Assembly (NCBI RefSeq): GCF_022348185.1
Contig: NZ_JAKRFD010000004.1
Location: forward strand, 303,032 to 367,031
Direction: 5' to 3'
DNA length: 64,000 bases
From: Epibacterium sp. Ofav1-8
GTDB lineage: Bacteria > Pseudomonadota > Alphaproteobacteria > Rhodobacterales > Rhodobacteraceae
In this document: piece by piece, positions 36,365 to 45,155 of the stretch
Layout of the letters: every line of letters starts with the position of its first letter
Position numbering within the stretch: position 1 is the stretch's first letter
Notes under the pieces: generated by a model
Database searches by the model: none
The model's input: the letters and a program-made list of their open reading frames with translations, nothing else
What the model was told of the DNA's origin: nothing
Translations under genes and position numbers: made by a program

Positions 36365-36451
36365 TTATTTTTCGGTACCTTTGGCGTCCTGCGCAAAGGC
36401 AGGTGCGGATAGCGTCAGCGCAAGGGCAGCTAGAATGGTCGTGAATTTCAT
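36365..36451 (-). CDS. short secreted-peptide ORF, possibly interrupted
   Basis: Encodes MKFTTILAALALTLSAPAFA plus QDAKGTEK, a textbook signal peptide with eight mature residues, then TAA. The ATG at 36451 follows ACAGGTAA. Beyond the stop the same frame continues for 34 codons (SAPASAADTQERGTNLGRAD and on to a TAG), so this may be a small secreted protein cut by a nonsense mutation rather than a true 28-residue peptide. Confidence 0.4.
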   Translation of the reverse strand: MKFTTILAALALTLSAPAFAQDAKGTEK

Positions 36452-36769
36452 GGTCGGTTACCTGTTTGACGTTTGGTCAGCGTTTGATAGCGACAGCCGG
36501 CGGAGGCAAACATATGGATATTTCTCCATATTGCGGTCGGGTGGGATATCTGTCTGCGCGCACCGGCGAAAGTTCTTCAGTCGTATGAAAACGGTCTGAA
36601 TAGATCTTGTGCGCCAATACGTCAGCTAGAACACTGTCGGGTAAGTGAACCGCCCCGGTTTTACCGAAGGCAGATGCCTCATGACCTGTGATGTGATCCC
36701 AGAAAACGCCCCCGGTTTTGACTATAGGTTTCCGCAGAGAACCCCTGGTTGGGAGAGGAGCGGAAACGC
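36452..36769. other. non-coding stretch with a possible IS end
   Basis: About 320 bases without a gene. TGAACCGCCCCGGTTTTACC (beginning at 36646) resembles the terminal inverted repeat of IS3-type elements and lies about 100 bases before the transposase remnant. Confidence 0.4.
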
Positions 36770-36919
36770 ATGAACGCGCACTGGTTCATGAGCCTTGAAG
36801 ATGTAGCCAAACAGTTCGAGGTTTGGCGTAGAGCCTACAATGAAGAACGCCCGCACGGGGCTATCGGGAAAAAGGCCCCGGCAGACCTGATGAAATCAGT
36901 TCACGACACCGGCCCGTGA
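36770..36919 (+). pseudogene. IS3-family transposase (OrfB) C-terminal remnant
   Basis: The last 49 codons of an IS3-type integrase-core transposase: MNAHWFMSLEDVAKQFEVWR, then RAYNEERPHGAIGKKAP and a short tail to TGA at 36917-36919. NAHWF...W...YN..RPH is the diagnostic C-terminal block. The catalytic DDE domain upstream is missing, so the element is dead. In-frame codons before the ATG (about 36755 onward) do not match the family. Confidence 0.88.
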
Positions 36920-37076
36920 ACCTGATGGAACCGCGGAAATTCTAACAACGGCCGCGGGTCCGTTGGGTAGCACATCAAACCTGAACAGAGCGAACTTATG
37001 AGCGCGGCCTCTATATGGAGCAGGTCAGAGGCCATGCGCGTACGTCGATGTGACCGAATCCAAATAACACATAACA

Positions 37077-37102
37077 CCGGCCCTCACCTCTGTGAGAGCC
37101 GG
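37077..37102 (-). terminator. hairpin terminator after the RTX protein gene
   Basis: Minus strand CCGGCTCTCAC-AGAG-GTGAGGGCCGG, an 11-bp stem with one G.U pair, 22 bases after the stop at 37125; TGTTATGTGTTATTT follows. Confidence 0.7.
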
Positions 37103-37124
37103 CGTCATTCAAAGGCTGGACCGA

Positions 37125-40088
37125 CTAGAGCAACCAGTTGACGGTCAGATCTTCGTCTAGCAACAGAGTGGTCTCACCCGTTGCGTCGATATAGCGATCA
37201 TAGGTGACACCATCGCGCTCTTCTTGACCGTCGCTCTCCATTTCAAGGCTAATGTTCACAACATCACCCAGATCACCAGACACTGCGAGTTCATTTAGAT
37301 TGGACTGCCGGATATCATACCAGCGGGTGATATTTAGCGTGTTCTCCAGACCATTGGTGAAGTCCATGGCTTCGATACCGTCGACGCGCCTGCCCGTGAA
37401 TTCAAATACATCTGCAGCCTCTGCAAAAACAACGACGTCAAAGCCTCTGCCGCCACTGAGGCGCGCATCTTCCATATCAGCGATCAGAACATCGTCGCCC
37501 GTTCCGCCGGCCAGGCGATCAACACCATTGCCACCGGAGAGAACGTCATCGCCCGCGCCCCCGATGATTGCGTCGCGGCCTTCGCCACCTGACAGGCTGT
37601 CTGCGCCGGAGCCGCCCCGCAACGTGTCGTTGCCTCCTTCACCAAAAGCGACATCGGCGTAAATCAGGTCATCCCCCTCGCCGCCGAATGCGATGTCTTC
37701 GCCCTCGAAACCACGCAACGTGTCGTTGCCGGCGCCGCCGTACATCGTGTCATCACCGTCTCCGGCGTTCACAAGGTCATTGCCCTCGCCCATGTAGATA
37801 ACGTCATCGCCGCCAAGCCCCTTGGCAATGTCGTCCACCTCTGTACCCAGGATTAGATCCGCGTCTAAGGTGCCGCTCTGTATTTCTCCAGTCGCTTCGA
37901 GTTCAATCACATTTTCAGGGAGCGGTTCTTCCGGACCTTCGGGCTCTGGCACAGAACCATCTGTCGCTTCGTTCAAATAACGCACATCCCGGATCAGACC
38001 CTCGAAGTTGTCTTGGAATGTATAGCCGAGTTGCATGCCCCAGCTTTCCTGAACATCGGTCAGCCCCTCCATATGCGCGCTGCCGATTTCTTCGCCGTCC
38101 AGATACATCACGGCCTGTTCATTGTGTGAATTGTAGCTGATGGCGACATTGTGCCAATCGGTGTCACTGATCGCGATGTCGGACACCAGCTCATAGTGCT
38201 CCTCATCAGCATTCCAGAAATCAAACGTGAGGAAGCCATCATCGTTCATGCGCAAGCGCATAGAGCTAATCCACATCATTAGATAGCCGCCACCATCGCT
38301 GTCCATGTCTCGTTTGAGATCCAAGCTGAAGGTAAACTGGTCTTGGCTATAGAGGTGCTCTGCGGTGCGATCCAACGTGATCGTCGTGTCATTGTTCAGA
38401 TGATACGCAAGGCTGCCATCCTCCAATGTTACAACCGCATCTGCCAGTCCTTCGCCGCTCAGACCCACCCCATAGGAGGAGCCATCCACGGGGCCATCGG
38501 CAGTCAGTTCCAATTCAAACAAGGTCGGCTCGTCCACGTTTGCCCGGATCTCGTTGACCGCAACCGTTCCATCCTCGCCCGTCACTGTGAGGGTTACCAC
38601 GTAGTTACCAGGCGCGGCATAGGTGTGGTTCACCGCCTGCCCCGAAGCTTGGGTACCGTCGCCGAAATCCCAGACATATGTTGCCCGCTCATCGGTGAAG
38701 CCCTGCGCATCCGCGGTCAGGCCCGCATCAAACGAAAAGGCAAAATCGTTGCCGGTGAACTCACCCGAGCTGACCACGGCAAGCGGGGTCAATGCGTCTG
38801 GCGTTGCATCAAACTGCGTGAGCGATGCCCCCAGGTTTTGGCCCGCATATTCAGAATCGGGCAGAAATTGTAAATCAGATATTGAAGAATACATCCCCGA
38901 AAGCGCATCTACGAAAATGTTGCCAACATAGATTTCCCCACCGGGGTTTGTATTCTGAGTAATCAAATTGCCCGAGATCGTGTATCCGCTCTCCAACAAT
39001 TCTTCCATGTTGGCGATACGCGGCACGATATTGTTCTGGATCGCGACATCTACAGACGCAGGGGACAGCCTGATGGATGGGACCGTCACGCTTCCATAAT
39101 CACGATCAAGATTCTGGATGACTGTATTGTTATTAATCTCCAAACCATGCGTTGCGCCCACAACGATGGAATTGGCCACCGCGTTGTAGACCACATTGTC
39201 TTCGATCAGAATATTGCGATAGAACATTTCCTCGCCAGCCAAACCTCTGTCGACCTGTTCATTGCGCAGGAAGACCGACTGGGATCCATCTCCATCCGTG
39301 GCCATAAGGATATTACCCCGGATGATAATGTTCTCCGATGGGGAATCTGTGCCGGCGGTCCAAAACTGGATCAAATCCGCGTGGTCGCCACGGCCGGGTG
39401 CATCCTCGTGACGCCAGGGGGTCATGTCGCGGATCTCATTGCCTTCGATCAGGACATTTGTGACCTCAACGAAATCGAAGCCGTCAGAACGAAGATCATG
39501 CACATAGTTGTTTGAAACATCCAGATTATCGATTTGGGTAAACACCGCACCCCGAAAAAAACCGTCGATTTCATTGCCAACAAACGTGACATTTTCAGCA
39601 CCACGCGCCGAAAACGCGATCCCGGTGCTCATACCCGCAACATTACCACCATGCGCCGCGACATCTTCGTGGTCCAGCGGATCGCCGCCCAGCTCCTCGG
39701 GGACGGGCTGCCCGGTAAACTTTGAATTCTCAACCGTGATGTTGCTGGCGTCGCGACCATCAGGCGACCAGTTGCGCACATTGAACAAGCGGGTCGTCGT
39801 GGTGGTTTCTTCAGTTGGGGTCAGTTCAAATTCCAAATCCGCAAAGTGGATGTTCTGCCCACCTGCGATTCCAACGCTCGAAAACACAGCTGGATCATCT
39901 GGGTTTGCGGAACGAATGGTGACGGTGCTGTCATATACACCATGTGAGTTATCCAAACTCTTGGGAGAGATATCGAGATCTCCGTAATCGCCGGGTTCCA
40001 ACAGAATCGTTTCACCACCTGTTGCGGAATTAAGCGCATTGGTGAGTTCTTCTGCGGAGGATACGGTAATTGTTGTTTCATATTCCAT
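37125..40088 (-). CDS. beta-helix / PKD / LamG / RTX secreted protein
   Basis: A 987-residue protein, probably exported by type I secretion because it has no signal peptide but ends with calcium-binding RTX repeats. Domain order: right-handed parallel beta-helix (about 1-410, opening VSSAEELTNALNSATGGETI as in chondroitinase-B/PL6-type proteins), PKD (about 470-505, YVWDFGDGTQASGQAVNHTY), a LamG/concanavalin-like domain (about 560-705, DWHNVAISYNSHNEQAVMYL), RTX nonapeptides (about 755-870, GGAGNDTLRG and similar) and a C-terminal beta region. It may bind or cleave an acidic polysaccharide. No hlyB/hlyD-type exporter lies nearby. The ATG at 40088 follows AAGGAAC. Catalytic residues cannot be assigned. 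Confidence 0.9.
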   Translation of the reverse strand: MEYETTITVSSAEELTNALNSATGGETILLEPGDYGDLDISPKSLDNSHGVYDSTVTIRSANPDDPAVFSSVGIAGGQNIHFADLEFELTPTEETTTTTRLFNVRNWSPDGRDASNITVENSKFTGQPVPEELGGDPLDHEDVAAHGGNVAGMSTGIAFSARGAENVTFVGNEIDGFFRGAVFTQIDNLDVSNNYVHDLRSDGFDFVEVTNVLIEGNEIRDMTPWRHEDAPGRGDHADLIQFWTAGTDSPSENIIIRGNILMATDGDGSQSVFLRNEQVDRGLAGEEMFYRNILIEDNVVYNAVANSIVVGATHGLEINNNTVIQNLDRDYGSVTVPSIRLSPASVDVAIQNNIVPRIANMEELLESGYTISGNLITQNTNPGGEIYVGNIFVDALSGMYSSISDLQFLPDSEYAGQNLGASLTQFDATPDALTPLAVVSSGEFTGNDFAFSFDAGLTADAQGFTDERATYVWDFGDGTQASGQAVNHTYAAPGNYVVTLTVTGEDGTVAVNEIRANVDEPTLFELELTADGPVDGSSYGVGLSGEGLADAVVTLEDGSLAYHLNNDTTITLDRTAEHLYSQDQFTFSLDLKRDMDSDGGGYLMMWISSMRLRMNDDGFLTFDFWNADEEHYELVSDIAISDTDWHNVAISYNSHNEQAVMYLDGEEIGSAHMEGLTDVQESWGMQLGYTFQDNFEGLIRDVRYLNEATDGSVPEPEGPEEPLPENVIELEATGEIQSGTLDADLILGTEVDDIAKGLGGDDVIYMGEGNDLVNAGDGDDTMYGGAGNDTLRGFEGEDIAFGGEGDDLIYADVAFGEGGNDTLRGGSGADSLSGGEGRDAIIGGAGDDVLSGGNGVDRLAGGTGDDVLIADMEDARLSGGRGFDVVVFAEAADVFEFTGRRVDGIEAMDFTNGLENTLNITRWYDIRQSNLNELAVSGDLGDVVNISLEMESDGQEERDGVTYDRYIDATGETTLLLDEDLTVNWLL

Positions 40089-40285
40089 TAGAAAGTTCCT
40101 TTGCAAACTTTTAGCCTAAGGTGTGATTTCAATGACCAAGATCTAAGGACCAGGAATAATTTCCAGCATATGACCACGGCTTTCAGGGTGATTGCCAAAA
40201 GGAAGACCCTGACGTGAACGATCAAATGCCGGGACTGAACGCATAGAACGCTTCATTCCATTAAAAGCCCTGATAGAGCATAGCT

Positions 40286-40768
40286 TCATGGTGGGGTGAC
40301 ATCGGCCATTCGCGCCACACGCCTGACTGCGTCACGAGCGATGGCGATATGAAATGGTAAAATCGCGCAGAGATATAGTCGCCCAGCGGCATTGTGCGGA
40401 CGTACCCATGTGGACAAAGTCACGCTGCCGTCGCGCGATAGTACCGATACGCGAAAGTTCAGATGCCGATCATCGAAACCGGCGATTATCTCATCACTCG
40501 TTTCTGCTTCGACGGGGAAAACGCCTAGCTTATCCGGCGCCTCGGGCCCGTTGGCTGACAGGCCAAATGGTGCTGTCAGAACATTCCGCAGACCGACGAG
40601 CAAGCGAGCCCAGCCGGGAAAGCGCACAATTTCTTCCGCAGCCTGTCGCACAGGCACATGAGCGCTGACGGCATAGCTGTCCAGAAAATCCTCCCCCATA
40701 ACATATTGCTCGAGCAATGAACCCATTGGTAAGGGGATCTTTTCTACGGAATGAAGTGATCGTTTCAT
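40286..40768 (-). CDS. DUF2867 domain protein
   Basis: A 160-residue protein resembling DUF2867: LDSYAVSAHVPVRQAAEEIV (about 31-50), then RFPGWARLLVGLRNVL and GLS in the conserved block, and a C-terminal LYLCAILPFHIAIARDAVRR helix. These families are related to START/polyketide-cyclase folds and have no known function. The ATG at 40768 gives MKRSLHSVEKIPLPMGSL. It stands alone between the RTX gene and a degraded region. Longer upstream frames are not conserved. Confidence 0.78.
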   Translation of the reverse strand: MKRSLHSVEKIPLPMGSLLEQYVMGEDFLDSYAVSAHVPVRQAAEEIVRFPGWARLLVGLRNVLTAPFGLSANGPEAPDKLGVFPVEAETSDEIIAGFDDRHLNFRVSVLSRDGSVTLSTWVRPHNAAGRLYLCAILPFHIAIARDAVRRVARMADVTPP

Positions 40769-41334
40769 CGGGATCTTTCGGCTTTCACAGGCTTGAGGTG
40801 ACATTGGCGATCTTTGTCGCGTGCTGCGCAAACGCCTCCAAGATCGAGATCGGTTACTCTTCCTATCCCCGCCACTACGGCGCGTTCGGCGTCGAAGAAG
40901 AAGTGTTCGCCACGTCCCGCCCCCAAGAAAACCAGATTGAGCTTGTCCTGCGTCCCACCGGTCTTGCGGGGCGTGAAAGACGCATCTTGTTAAACAACTC
41001 GTGCTGATTGTTCTGTGACACCCGCAACTCGATGAGTGTGGAAGGTGTCAGAGCGAGATTCAGCTTGGCCATTTCCCGGGGCGTCTGTGCCAGATGGTCA
41101 TCGCGCAACGGCCGCAGGGTTTCAGTGGTGTCTCTCATGCATTCGTCCAGTTCATTGCACTAAGATGACGACCGAGATGGGGCACCTGTGACACGACAAA
41201 CCCAAAAAAACATCCAAGGTACTGGCAGTGTTTCGTGGCTCCAATAGCGATCTACATATTCGGCTCTGGACCCATTAATTTGGTTGCCGTTCGCCGGCGA
41301 TCTTGCTTCAAGCTCCCAAACTTTAGGGGGCGTG
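40769..41334. other. degraded intergenic stretch
   Basis: About 570 bases between the DUF2867 gene and an IS5 remnant. A plus-strand frame at 40798-41007 begins with a signal-like VTLAIFVACCANAS and ends in LLNNSC, but it lacks a proper start and any family, so I do not call it. Nothing else is supported. Confidence 0.4.
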
Positions 41335-41440
41335 ATGAGCAATCTTTTCTGGCAGACTGACGAGCAAATGGCCCGGCTTCGACGTACTTTCCGAAGAGCC
41401 ATGGCATATTCGTGGATCGATGCGCGGTGTAGAGGGGCCT
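41335..41440 (+). pseudogene. IS5-family transposase N-terminal remnant (frameshifted)
   Basis: MSNLFWQTDEQMARLR at the ATG of 41335 is the conserved start of IS5-group transposases (usually MSNLFWLTDEQMARL.PYFPKSHG). After about 15 codons the match jumps to the next frame (YFPKSHGIFVDRCA) and then stops, so the gene is frameshifted and truncated. Only the first about 35 residues survive. Confidence 0.85.
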
Positions 41441-41615
41441 CTCTGCGGGAGCCTCGTTTCGCGCCTCAGTGGAGTGGACACCCCCATACTGGAGCTCCGT
41501 CAGAGCGGCTGCATCGACTGGCTTGTAGGGGTTGATAATCAACATTCCCTCACCATTTCGAGGCGAACAATACACCGGGCGCAGGAGCACCTAGAAGCAA
41601 GTGCCGCTCGATCCG

Positions 41616-42104
41616 TCACTTGAGCGATGCCCAAAGCACCGCCGCTAGCCAGATCCCTGCCCCGAAGCTTAAGTGAGCCATAAGGCTCTTCGCGCGTGCG
41701 AGACCCGGCTTGGGTGTACGACGTGCGGCAACGCCCGCACCGAACGCGGGCTGCAGGATGAAGAATGGCGCAGCGACTGTGAGCGCGCCGAAGATCAATG
41801 CCGGTAGCAAGCTTGGCGTTGCCGCCCATCCGGGACCCATCAACGTCAAAAACACAAGGGCGAACACGACACCGATAAGGTAGTGCAGAAACCACCCGAA
41901 GGACCTCTCGTACCGGAAAGGTGGGACTTGTGAGATCGGGCGCGGCGCCCCCTTGCCGCGAAGTTGACAGTGGACCCACCGGCCCACAAGCCCATAGTCC
42001 AGTGGTTGAACGCCAAAGGCACGTTTCAGGATAAAAGCCACGGTATCCATGACCAATGTAGCGCCGCAGCCAATCACGAGCACATCCAAGAAAAGGCTCT
42101 GCAT
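41616..42104 (-). CDS. DUF2938 integral membrane protein
   Basis: A 162-residue membrane protein with four hydrophobic segments. The DUF2938 landmarks are the first helix with GATLVMDTVAFILKR, the block GRWVHCQLRGK and FRYERSFGWFLHYLIGVVFA, and the C-terminal PFFILQPAFGAGVAARRTPK. Function unknown. The ATG at 42104 is the natural start. Its promoter region contains one copy (42173-42222) of the 50-bp element found also in front of the LysR gene at 42957, so it is probably a target of that regulator. Confidence 0.88.
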   Translation of the reverse strand: MQSLFLDVLVIGCGATLVMDTVAFILKRAFGVQPLDYGLVGRWVHCQLRGKGAPRPISQVPPFRYERSFGWFLHYLIGVVFALVFLTLMGPGWAATPSLLPALIFGALTVAAPFFILQPAFGAGVAARRTPKPGLARAKSLMAHLSFGAGIWLAAVLWASLK

Positions 42105-42172
42105 GGTTTTGCCTCAGTTCATAACACTCAGGTACTAGACCCCTGTTGCGTGAAAGAAGCATATGCGCTGCT

Positions 42173-42222
42173 GATTGGTCGATTGCCCAGTTTCACACAT
42201 CAGCTATACACCAATGCATGAA
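42173..42222 (+). promoter_or_regulatory. putative LysR operator, copy 1
   Basis: Begins GATTGGTCGATTGCC, then 10 variable bases, CATC-N-GCTATAC and ends ATGAA. It shares 15 consecutive bases plus CATC.GCTATAC and TG.ATGAA at identical spacing with the inverted copy at 43876-43925. It lies 69 bases upstream of the DUF2938 start (42104). The downstream ATG of this copy (42218) opens no recognisable gene. Confidence 0.7.
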
Positions 42223-42956
42223 ACCTCGGAAATTTCACCAAGCTGAACCTATCGGGTCATTGCCTCCTTGCCAGCGTGGTATCTATGTTTGGTTACAGGT
42301 ATCAGTTTATGCTTCGGTCCAGTTTCGTACACGAAGCAAAACAAAAGCCTCGTGAGGGGGCCGACTTTGACTGGTTTCATACCCTCACTGTCGCGTGCAT
42401 CGGGTCGTGAACTGAGGCAATCCCGACGCTGAGAGCACCTCATAACATACCGCCCGCGCATGGCGATGACCTGACAGGTATGAGGTACACCGCTTAGATC
42501 AGGCTGCGACGGCCAAGCTTCGAGGAACGAAATGCAACGCCGGGCAAACGACGCATCGAAGGAACGTTGCCACCAATTGAGACGCCGCGCCGCACGCTAG
42601 AAATTCGGCCCTTCCATGCACCAGATCCTGTCGGCCTCCTTGTAGGACGAGCAAGCATCTCCGGATGCCCGCCACACTCACCTGCAAGGCCATTGGGTGA
42701 ACTGGTCGCGCCTTGCCAGACAGAGCCTGTAGACGGTTAACAAAAAGGGATAAGCAGCCCCCACAGGAATTCGTTCTGGAACTGGGTACCGCCCTCGTCC
42801 TGGCCGCAGGCGTCATCGTCTGGCTCGGCTCCACCCCCGTGACGGTTACCCTTTCCCGCCTCCTTCAGTGACCTCATCTTCTGGTCACACTATGGGCTGC
42901 AGACCTCCACCACCAACGAGCTCCACCTATTCAACGCCATCGCTAGGAGAGAGTGT
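42223..42956. other. long non-coding stretch left of the LysR gene
   Basis: About 730 bases. A short hydrophobic frame (LGTALVLAAGVIVWLGSTPV, plus strand, about 42775-42870) may be the debris of a membrane gene. No complete gene, RNA or repeat is seen. Confidence 0.45.
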
Positions 42957-43880
42957 TTAGGACGAAAGGCCCGACGGCCTTTGTCTCGCCAGGCGTTCCG
43001 CGAGCCCTCGCGCCAAGGTGTCGAACACGATGCGGATACGCCGGCTCGTTTGCAGTTCCCGGTGCGTGACGAGCCAGATCGGAAACTTTAGCGTCGGGAA
43101 ATCAGCAATAACCCTTTCAAGAGTCGGTTCCGCATCGGCGAGCGCTTCGGGCTGCATCGACACACCATATCCGGCCTTCAGCAATTCCCACGCCACGACA
43201 CCATTCGCGCTGGACATGACAAAGCTCTCGGGGCGCACCGGTATGCCCATGTTGTGCAGCGGTGCCATCAGGCGTTCGGGGTCTGCGTTGCCGACGAAAT
43301 CGAAGTCGGCAATGTCGCGCAACCGCTCTGGACGCCCCACCCGATCAAGATAGGCCGAGGTTGCAAACAGGTTGGCGCGAAAATCGCCAAGGTGCCTTGC
43401 AATTAGGTCCGGCTGATCTGGCCGGATGTGACGGATTGCGATGTCAGCGTCGCGTTCTGCCAAATTTTTCTGCTCGCTCGATGGAAGAATACGAACACGA
43501 ACCCCAGGTGCTGCCTCCCGCAGTGGCAAGAGCACACCTGGCAGTACAAATGTTGACAGCAAATCTGTACCGGTCACCGTGACTTCTCCCGTGATCTCCT
43601 GAGAGCTGCCATCGGCCACCATCGAGATCAGGGTCGCCGCTTCGCCCATGGCACGCACATGGCCAAGAAGGTTGCGACCAGCTTCGGTCAGCTTCAAACC
43701 GCGCACACTGCGTTCGACGAGCGTCACGCCAAGCGCATCTTCCAATGCACCGATCTGTCGGCCGATTGTCGGTTGGCTCGTCTTCAGAGCCCGGGCTGCA
43801 GCACTGAATGAGCCCTTCTCGGCGGTTGCAAGAAATGCGCGCACTTGGTTCCAGTCAAAGGAGATCGCCTGCCAGTTCAT
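42957..43880 (-). CDS. LysR-family transcriptional regulator
   Basis: A 307-residue LTTR. The winged HTH is at about residues 8-68 (FDWNQVRAFLATAEKGSFSA, TSQPTIGRQIGALEDALG) and the substrate-binding-like effector domain at about 92-295. It belongs to the large AaeR/CrgA/DsdC-like group by the VRAFLATAEKGSFSAAARAL pattern. The ATG at 43880 lies inside the end of the operator copy at 43876-43925 (its ATGAA is the start codon region), which suggests autorepression. It is divergent from a VOC-to-MATE operon beginning at 44010. Confidence 0.92.
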   Translation of the reverse strand: MNWQAISFDWNQVRAFLATAEKGSFSAAARALKTSQPTIGRQIGALEDALGVTLVERSVRGLKLTEAGRNLLGHVRAMGEAATLISMVADGSSQEITGEVTVTGTDLLSTFVLPGVLLPLREAAPGVRVRILPSSEQKNLAERDADIAIRHIRPDQPDLIARHLGDFRANLFATSAYLDRVGRPERLRDIADFDFVGNADPERLMAPLHNMGIPVRPESFVMSSANGVVAWELLKAGYGVSMQPEALADAEPTLERVIADFPTLKFPIWLVTHRELQTSRRIRIVFDTLARGLAERLARQRPSGLSS

Positions 43881-43925
43881 ACACCTGCGTATAGCAGATG
43901 AACGGTATTCGGCAATCGACCAATC
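43876..43925 (-). promoter_or_regulatory. putative LysR operator, copy 2
   Basis: Inverted copy of the element at 42173-42222; the core GATTGGTCGATTGCC is identical. Within it CACCTGC-GTATA-GCAGATG (plus-strand reading) is a near-perfect dyad. It overlaps the LysR start and faces the VOC gene at 44010. Confidence 0.72.
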
Positions 43926-44009
43926 GCAGATGCATGGGCACACTTACCAAATTAATCCAACCAACGACTCTGGCGCCGATCCCGGGCGAAACGCATGGAA
44001 GACAGCAAG

Positions 44010-44378
44010 ATGTACCGCGCATTCACGAACATCCTGAGCGGGGACCCCGACAAGGCCGCCACCTTCTACCAAACACTGCTCGGCCTCGTCCGTCATTTCG
44101 ATTCCGACTGGTTCGTCCTCCTGACGCACCCAGACTTTCCGGGCTTCGAATTCGGTATTCTAAGCCGAGATCATGAAACAGTGCCTGCCGCATGCCGTGC
44201 GGTTCCCTCAGGCGTCGTACTGACGTTTGTTGTCGCTGACCTCGAGGCCGTTCTCGAACGCGCGACGGCTCTCGACGCCAGGATCATTGAAACGCCGACC
44301 CTGACGCCATACGGCCAGATGCGTGTACTTTTGCATGATTTGGACGGCTCGATTGTCGATATCAGCAGTCCGCGCTGA
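44010..44378 (+). CDS. VOC family (glyoxalase/bleomycin resistance-like) protein
   Basis: A 122-residue single VOC module: MYRAFTNILSGDPDKAATFY, the DSDWFVLLTHPDFPGFEFGI strand and the C-terminal LLHDLDGSIVDISSP with the usual metal-ligand-like Glu/Asp pattern. An upstream ATG at 43995 (MEDSKMYRAF) is possible; GGAAG ahead of the 44010 start and the family start favour 44010. It is the first gene of a six-gene plus-strand operon facing the LysR regulator. Substrate unknown; such proteins often act in detoxification or resistance. Confidence 0.88.
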   Translation: MYRAFTNILSGDPDKAATFYQTLLGLVRHFDSDWFVLLTHPDFPGFEFGILSRDHETVPAACRAVPSGVVLTFVVADLEAVLERATALDARIIETPTLTPYGQMRVLLHDLDGSIVDISSPR

Positions 44379-44442
44379 CCTCGCTCCGCACCTTTCGCGC
44401 CCTCCTTTCGACAGCGCGCGTCAACACAACCGGTATCCGATA

Positions 44443-45123
44443 ATGCGCAGCCTCACCAAATCCGAATGGGTATTTCTAGCGATCGTGCTCGTCTACTCTT
44501 TCATTCCGGCAGTCCTGGCCCTTGTCCGGATACCCGAACTTTTGGGCGCGCCACCGCTTGTGCCACCCAATCCGCGCGCGGTCATCGCCCCGGTTCCGAT
44601 CATCCTCCACATCCTGGCAAGCTCGATCTTCTGTCTTGCCGGCGCGGTGCAGTTTCTGCCGAGCTTACGGCGGACCCGCCCCGCCTTTCACAGAAGCCTT
44701 GGCCGCATCGTGGTGGCAACCGGCTCAATCAGCGCGTTGACCGGGCTTTGGATGACTGTGTCCTACGTCTTCCCCCAAGCGCTCCAGGGTCCCCTGCTCT
44801 ATTGGGCACGCGTCTTTCTGAGCCTTGCTATGTTTGCGTCCCTTGTCTGGGCGGTGCTCGCGATCCGCGCCCGCAATGTCGCAGGACACCGCGCCGCAAT
44901 GCTTCGGTCCTACGCCATCGGCCAGGGGGCCTCGACACAAACGATGCTCCTCATCATGGCTATGGCACTATCCGGTGTCGAGCCACTTGGTCTCGTGCGG
45001 GATCTGATCATGATCGCGGCGTGGGGGGCCAACCTCGTGGCCGCGGAGTTCTTGATCCGCCGCACCTCGGCGACTCGCACATTTCCTGTGGCCGTCTCGC
45101 GTCGGGCATCGTCCCAAGCCTGA
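44443..45123 (+). CDS. DUF2306 family membrane protein
   Basis: A 226-residue protein with six or so membrane segments (WVFLAIVLVYSFIPAVLALV, IILHILASSIFCLAGAVQFL and others). The DUF2306 core is PAFHRSLGRIVVATGSISAL and, later, AGHRAAMLRSYAIGQGASTQ, which contain the conserved His residues. Function unknown. It lies 64 bases after the VOC gene on the same strand. Confidence 0.85.
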   Translation: MRSLTKSEWVFLAIVLVYSFIPAVLALVRIPELLGAPPLVPPNPRAVIAPVPIILHILASSIFCLAGAVQFLPSLRRTRPAFHRSLGRIVVATGSISALTGLWMTVSYVFPQALQGPLLYWARVFLSLAMFASLVWAVLAIRARNVAGHRAAMLRSYAIGQGASTQTMLLIMAMALSGVEPLGLVRDLIMIAAWGANLVAAEFLIRRTSATRTFPVAVSRRASSQA

Positions 45124-45155
45124 CGCCCTCAGACCCAGATTACGAAGATACCGAT

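Noticed and set aside
40798..41007. Plus-strand frame with a signal-like start (VTLAIFVACCANAS)
   Set aside because: GTG start without a ribosome-binding site, no family, in a degraded region with IS debris; not supported enough to list as a gene.
42775..42870. Short hydrophobic frame LGTALVLAAGVIVWLGSTPV
   Set aside because: Too short and with no upstream or downstream extension in frame; at most gene debris.
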